Of a stretch of DNA of 64,000 nt, positions 58,386 to 64,000 are shown one piece after another. Made by a program: the position numbers and the translations under genes. The first letter of the stretch is position 1, and the number at the start of each line of letters is the position of its first letter. The stretch is from Ailurus styani. Taxonomy: Eukaryota > Chordata > Mammalia > Carnivora > Ailuridae. Location: positions 965,927 through 1,029,926 of the forward strand of contig LNAC01000137.1 in NCBI GenBank assembly GCA_002007465.1, in the 5' to 3' direction. The notes under the pieces are model-generated. The model saw only the letters and a program-made list of their open reading frames with translations. It was not told the origin of the DNA and made no database searches.

Positions 58386-58835
58386 TTGTGAGTGTACTAA
58401 AAGGAAGCAAAATGATATTACATGGGGTCCAAGAACTCCCTCTGTACAAGCATGACCTTGACATTTATTCATTCAATCATGGTGCCAGAACACCATCAGA
58501 CCCTACAATAAGCCTTCACAATATCTCTGTTAATATGGTTCACCTGCATAGTCACAATGGTAATACAGACCCTAGGTCTCAGATAGCCACTGAAACACCA
58601 AACGGAGAGGTTCCCATTTCAGTCATGAGATGCTAATTGCTTACCATGACCAATATGTTTTTTGGTATACCTTAAATAGGTTGCTGCAGTCTTTCAATTG
58701 TATTTGAAGACTTCCAACTTGTTGGAACCCTTATGAAAATGGTCCCACTACGTGGCAATAAGGGTGATATACATGTTGCTTATGGAACCCTCAGACTGAA
58801 ATGTTATACAGCTAGTTTCACACTAAAGTAGTTTC
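58386..58835 (+). pseudogene. Unidentified mRNA-like block, possible retrocopy fragment
   Basis: One plus-strand frame reads coding-like for about 150 codons with only two stops (58634 and about 58673): YSFNHGARTPSDPTISLHN, IATETPNGEVPISVMRC, and after the stops FEDFQLVGTLMKMVPLRG then YGTLRLKCYTA. Its composition is balanced, unlike the L1 debris on both sides. I do not recognise the parent gene, and no poly(A) or target-site duplication was found. It may equally be an unfamiliar repeat. Confidence 0.3.
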
Positions 58836-58839
58836 AGAG

Positions 58840-60795
58840 TTACGATAAAATTGAAAGGTACAGAAATTTCCCATACACTCCTGACCCCACAAATATATAG
58901 CCTCCCCTATTATCAATGTCACTCACCAGAACAACACATTTCTTTTACCAGGGATGAACCTACATTGACACATCGTAATCACCCAAAGTACACAGCTGAT
59001 GTTAGGATTCATTTTTTGTGCTATATATTCAGCACAAACATTTTGTGCTGTATACTTTTGGGCAAAAGTATAATGACATATCCATCATAAAGAACATTTT
59101 CATTGCCCTAAAAATCCTCTGTGCTCTGCTTATTCATCTCCTCCCTCAACCACTTCGGGCAACCTTTGATCTTTATTGTCTCCACAGTTTTAACTTTTCC
59201 AGAATTCCATAGAGTTGGAATCAGTATGCAGTTTTTTCTAAATGATTTCTTTCACTTAGTAATTTGCATTTAAGTTTCCTCCATGTCTTTTCATAGCTTG
59301 ATAGCTCATTTGTTTTTAGCACTGAATAATATTCCATTGTCCACACTTTATTTATTCATTCACTTACTGAGGGACATCTTGGTTGCTTCCAAATTTCGGT
59401 AATTATGAATAAAGTTGCTATATACATCCATGTGCAAGTCTTTATGTGGATATTTTCAACTCCTTTGGGTAAATGTATAAGAGTATGACTGCTGGAGGAT
59501 ATGGTAAGAGCATGTTTAGTTTTGTCAGAAATCTCCAAACTGTCTTCCCAAGTGGCTGTACCATTTTGGATTTTCATCAGCAATGTATGAAAGTTTCTGT
59601 TGTTCCACATTCTCATCGGCATTTGGTGTTGTCAGTGTTTCAAGTTTTGGCTACTCTAGTAGGTATGCAGCAGTATCTCAATATTGTTTAAATTTGCATT
59701 TCTCTGATGACATTTTATGTGAAGCATCTTTTCATTTGCTTTTTGCCATCTGTATGTCTTCTTTGGTCAAGTGTCTGCTAAGGTCTTTGGCCCATTTTTA
59801 AATCAGGTTGTTTATTACTGAGTTTTTAGAGTTCATTGTATATTCCAGATAACAGTATTTTATCAGATACAACATTTGCAAATATTTTCTTCCAGTATAT
59901 GGGTCTTCTTCTCATTCTCTTGACGTTGTCTCTCACAGAGCAAGAGTTTTCCATTTTAATGAAGTCAAGCTAATCAACTATTTCTTTCATGGATCATATC
60001 TTTGGTATTGTATCTAAAAAGGCATCAGATAACCAAGGTTCTCTAGGTTTTCTCCTATGTTATCTTCTAGGAGTTTTATCGTTTTCCATTTTATGTTTAG
60101 ATACATGGTCCACTAGAGTTAATTTCTGTGAAGAATGCAGATTTGTGCCTAGATTCTTTTTCCTTGCCATGTGTATGTTGTTCCAGCACCATTTGCTAAA
60201 AAGACTGTCTTTGCTTCCTTGGGTTGCCTTCACTCATCTGTCAAAGATCAGTAGATTATATTTATGTGAGTCTATTTCTGGGTACTTTATTCTGTTCCAC
60301 TGATGTATTTGTTTATTCTTTTACCAATACCACACTATCTTAATTACTGTGGCTTTAAGTAAGTCTTGAAGTCAGGTAGTTTCAGTTCTCCAACTTTGTT
60401 CTTCTCCTTCAATATCGTGTTTGCTATTCTGGGTCTTTTGCTTCTCCATATAAACTTCAAAATCAACTTGTCAATATTCATAAAATAATTTCCTAGAATT
60501 TTGGTTGGGATGCCATCTGCATCTATAGATCAATTTCAGAAGACTGACATCTTGACACTGAGTCTCCTATCCATAAACATGGAATATCTTTCCATTGATT
60601 TAGTTTTTCTTTGATTTTGTTCATCAGAATTTTGTTGTTTTTCTCATACAGATCTTGTACATATGTTTTTTAGATTTATGCCTAAATATTTAATTCTGGG
60701 GGGATACTCATGTAAATGACATTATGTTTTTAACTTCCAATTCCCCTTATATCGTTGCTTATATCGTTGTTGATATATAGAAGCTACTTTCTTTT
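58840..60795 (-). mobile_element. L1 LINE 3' UTR and ORF2 C-terminus, reversed
   Basis: AACTTTTCCAGAATTCCATA, GAATAATATTCCATTGTCCA, GGGTAAATGTATAAGAGTAT, AAATTTGCATTTCTCTGATG, ACCAATACCACACTATCTTA, ATTTTGGTTGGGATGCCATC and AGAATTTTGTTGTTTTTCTC follow an L1 read backwards over about 2 kb. The plus-strand frames (59473-59801 and 59989-60303) are antisense and not genes. Confidence 0.9.
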
Positions 60796-61007
60796 TCATT
60801 TTTTTTTCTTTTTTGAGAGAGAGAGGGAGCACATGTGCATACATGTGGGGCAGGAGGGACAAAGGGAGAGGGAACAGAGAGAATCTTAAGCAGGCTCCAT
60901 ACTTAGCATGGAGCCTGATGCAGGGCTCAATCTCACAATCCTGAGATCATCACCTGAGCTGAAATCAAGAGTCAGACACTAAACCAGCTGAGCCACCCAG
61001 CTGCCCT
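60796..61007 (-). mobile_element. Can-SINE
   Basis: Poly-T, GAGAGAGAGAGGGAGCAC, head ending TGAGCCACCCAGCTGCCC. Older subfamily with a TAAGCAGGCTCCATACTTAG box. Confidence 0.92.
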
Positions 61008-61014
61008 GGAACTG

Positions 61015-61780
61015 ATTTCATTTTGATAGCAAGGCGAGATGGCTTTCCTGAGAATGTGTAGGTTGAAGTGAGATTTGAAGGATAAGTAGAAGTTAACTAG
61101 TGGCCTTTTGGAGAAAGAGAACATGAGAGAATAAGTAAACGATGGAATACAGGAGAATGAATAAAGGCTAGAGTGCAGAGAGTAAGGAAATTTAGAGAGT
61201 GATGTGGCTAGAGAGGCAAATGGAGGGAACTACATGCAAGTGCTTAGTAAGTACAGTTTTTATATTATCAGACCTCTGTTTTGAAAGGATTAAGATGGCA
61301 CCTGAATGAAGAATATACTGCAGATGAACTAAGATGAGGACTATATGTCCCAGAATGGATTAGAAAGCTATTAAGAAGTAAACTCCATAGGTCTTGGTAA
61401 TGTAATGGACATGGCAAAATGATGTTTGAGAGAGGATCTAAGTGTAGTGGGGTTCCTTGTCTTAGGCAACTAATTCTGCAAATCATTACTGAGATACAAA
61501 ACATAAAAGGAAGTTCAGTCTAGGGCATTATGAGTTTGAAGCCCCACTAAGAATTTCAAGAAACCGGTAAAGTAAATATCTGAATTTATAATTCTGGAGG
61601 TCAGAGAAGAGATCTGGACTATACATGTTTGTCATTGATATATAAATGGTAACTGAGGTCCTGGGACTGGATAAAAGTAAGAATATGGATTAAAAAGAGA
61701 GAATGGTCTTAAGGACGCCACAATTTTATGGCACAAAGGAGGGAAAAGAGCTTATTTTCATTTATACCCTTTAGCCATTG
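61015..61780 (-). mobile_element. L2 LINE, reversed
   Basis: TTGAAGTGAGATTTGAAGGA, AGAGTGATGTGGCTAGAGAG, TTATAATTCTGGAGGTCAGA, GAGAAGAGATCTGGACTATA follow L2 in reverse, with heavy decay. Confidence 0.65.
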
Positions 61781-61789
61781 AATTGTCCC

Positions 61790-62975
61790 CCAGCCTTTCA
61801 AATATTGATCCTTCTCCTGTGCTATGATTTCCATTCCTTCTATCTCATTTAGGTCCTTTTCTTTATCAACTGTCTAGAATTATTTTCCAGTGCCTTATGT
61901 TCTCTAACAACAAAACTGCTCCCTTAAAGGTTTGTCATCTCCCTCTATCCCCCTTCATAACAAAGCTTTCTACAATGTAAAACAGTCTACTTTTATGGAA
62001 TAGTCAACTTCATTTGCCATTCAAGTCTAATACAATTATTTGACTTTTCAGTTTACTACCCCATCAAATCTTCCTTTAACAAAGCCTGGAAAACATTAAT
62101 ACTAAATCAAATAAATGCTTTCCAATTCTTATTTTACTTTGTTTTCTCTGCCCTGGTTTTAAATGTCATATTCCCCAAAGTTTATTCTTGATCCTTTTTC
62201 CTTCTCATTTTAAAGTATACATTTCCTTGGTGAGTTTATCCATCCCTCGGGGTAAACTCCCACCATGTGCTAATTAATTTCAAATTTGTGTGTTTCATCT
62301 AGAGATCCCTTTCTCACAGTGTGCACTGGGCATTTCTATTTGGATGCTCCTAGGATACCTCCAATTAAACATACTCAAACAGATTTTAAAAACTCAATTT
62401 GGGCGCCTGGGTGGCTCAGTGGGTTAAAGCCGCTGCCTTCGGCTCAGGTCATGATCCCAGGGTCCTGGGATCGAGGCCCACATCGGGCTCTCTGCTTGGC
62501 GGGGAGCCTGCTTCCTCCTCTCTCCTCTCTCTCTGCCTGCCTCTCTGCCTACTTGTAATCTCTCTCTCTGTGTCAAATGAATAAATAAAAAATAAAATCT
62601 TTAAAAAAAAAATCATGAGAACTGCTTGCACAGAAGCAGTGAGAGCAGATTTGAAGAAATAATCTTCACATTCTCTGTAATGGCTTTCATTGTCTATTAT
62701 GCTCATCTTTTATACTTCCTTCATCACACAGGTTAAACTTCCCCCTCAGGAGAAACTTCCCAAGGCTCCTCTCCTTTCTCTCAGACCAAGTTAGGTATCC
62801 AGCATTTGTCCTCCATAGCACTTATAATATACTTTATTATCGTATTTACCCATCTACCTCCCCCAACTATGAACTCAAAGAAAAAAGAAACTATTCTTTC
62901 TCCCATAACCTAAATGCTTAGCATACTCCCTGGGATTTAGTATGTGCTCAATAATAATTGTTAATTATAAGTTGT
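61790..62975 (+). mobile_element. L2 LINE 3' part, interrupted by a SINE
   Basis: TGGGCATTTCTATTTGGATG, CTCCTAGGATACCTCC, AATTAAACATACTCAAAC before the SINE. After it CAGGAGAAACTTCCCAAGGC, CCATAGCACTTATAATATAC, and the terminus AGTATGTGCTCAATAATAAT. It is arranged tail-outward to the reversed L2 at 61015. Confidence 0.75.
62401..62612 (+). mobile_element. Young Can-SINE, near consensus
   Basis: GGGCGCCTGGGTGGCTCAGT head, complete GATCCCAGGGTCCTGGGATC box, double CTCTCCTCTCTCTC body and A-rich tail. Almost identical to the copies at 22761 and 45054. Confidence 0.96.
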
Positions 62976-64000
62976 TTTTAATTATTATTAACACCACACC
63001 TAAACATATCCTTTCCAAAAATACCTCATTTATTCCAATGTTTTATATTCAACTCTACCTACTGGTAAATTCCAGTATTTGGCATTATTTGCTTTGACGG
63101 CAAAAGCTTTGTCTTTGTAAAAAGTTAAGACAGATTAAATAAATTTATTCTATGATAATATTATATGAAAGATATATCTTCATTTGAAAAATGCTTGTTA
63201 TGCATATATGGCATGATTTCCGAATTATAAAGTTGAAAAAATTCTTCAGTTCTAGTAATAACATAAACAAAGCATCATACCACCACTTTTAGAAAACTAA
63301 AGATTAAAGTAAATGGAGAGGAAACAGGGAATATGTAGTAAAGAAGCCTATAAAAGTTCATTATTATTTCAAATTTTTCCGAACAGCAAAAATACCCAAG
63401 AAGTTTCCATTTGAAATTAGATTGCTTTGTCCCTTTTTGTTTTGACCTTCTCAGCACTTATTCACGACAGGAAAAAATTAGCACATACTGTCCAATGTAT
63501 TCACTTTAAGCACTATGCTGTTTTCTATGTGTTAATCTACCCCAAATGAGAACATTTTTACTTCTATAGACCTAAAGTGACACATTAGGTCTAAGCAGAC
63601 AGTAAGCACTCAACAGCAATTTACTGAATAATTTAGATTACAAATTTATATGGAGGAAAGCTTCTAAATGAAAGCATCTAAACCTTGATCAAGCTTTCCA
63701 GTTGGTATATCATTAAATAGTAAGGGTGTTTGTATTATTTTCTTAAGGTTTTACTTTAAATACATAAACAAAACCCACCAACCACTATTTCACAAGCCTA
63801 ACTGCAATTTATCAAACAGGATCAGCCAAAAGTTTCAACAAGTCACTGAGATTTAAAACAATTCACTGGCAAGAATTTCAATGAAATCTGGATAAATATA
63901 TATTTTAATATATCATAGATCACTGTCAAAACCAGTAATTCAGTAGCATAAGCACAATTTGAGAGTCTTTTTTAGTTTAGACATTTCTCGATCATGAATA
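62976..64000. other. Unique AT-rich sequence to the window edge
   Basis: No exon or transposon recognised. The frame at 63275-63457 has no family features. Confidence 0.4.

Noticed and set aside
59473..60303. Several plus-strand frames of 70-104 codons
   Set aside because: They are antisense to a reversed L1 3' UTR and ORF2 end.
1..64000. CpG-island promoter or ELP4 first exon
   Set aside because: I looked for a GC-rich, CpG-dense stretch and for IMMP1L/ELP4 first exons but found none; the shared promoter should lie beyond the right edge.

Overview
This is a window of a mammalian nuclear genome, from a caniform carnivore and most probably a mustelid or close relative. The evidence is about 27 copies of the tRNA-Lys-derived Can-SINE (head GGGCGCCTGGGTGGCTCAG, CT-rich body, AATAAA-containing A-rich tail), the 3' tip of a carnivore L1, and a background of MIR, L2, MER5A, Tigger1 and MaLR fossils. 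The window is AT-rich, has no visible CpG island and no bacterial-type gene organisation. Nearly all long open frames in it are chance frames or transposon debris.

The only functional gene I recognise is IMMP1L, the catalytic Imp1-like subunit of the mitochondrial inner-membrane peptidase, on the minus strand. Three consecutive coding exons are present: 14082-14215 (with the start codon at 14186-14184), 12417-12505 and 8665-8791. They have canonical splice sites and matching phases. They carry the Ser40 and Lys83 catalytic dyad and together give the first 107 residues. The C-terminal exons are not found below 8665 and should lie left of the window. The promoter and first exon should lie right of it, beside ELP4 if human synteny holds. 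A possible 5' untranslated exon is at about 44001-44065. Most of the window would then be introns of IMMP1L, inside the PAX6-ELP4-IMMP1L-DNAJC24-DCDC1 neighbourhood.

Layout: 1-8664 is intron or 3' side with L2, MER3-like, MIR and SINE copies and one repeat-free, possibly conserved block near 3.5 kb. 8665-14215 holds the three exons. 14216-28200 is repeat-rich (L2, MIR, nested SINEs, MER5A, a long degraded L1). 28.9-36.1 kb is strikingly poor in repeats and is the best candidate for conserved regulatory DNA. 37-49 kb is dense in SINEs and holds a processed CIDEB pseudogene and an assembly gap that itself looks like an unassembled SINE. 49207-52139 is a near-full-length Tigger1 fossil broken by two SINEs and an odd internal L1 fragment. 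52.2-64 kb is L1, L2, LTR and hAT debris.

The most distinctive item is the CIDEB retrocopy (40980-42166). Its 5' part is antisense to the GPCR gene LTB4R2, as expected if the parent mRNA had a 5' untranslated exon overlapping LTB4R2. It is flanked by a 16-bp imperfect target-site duplication within an older L1 tail. I found no evidence for an undescribed molecular system. The interest here is in retrotransposition oddities, assembly artefacts and candidate non-coding regulatory sequence.
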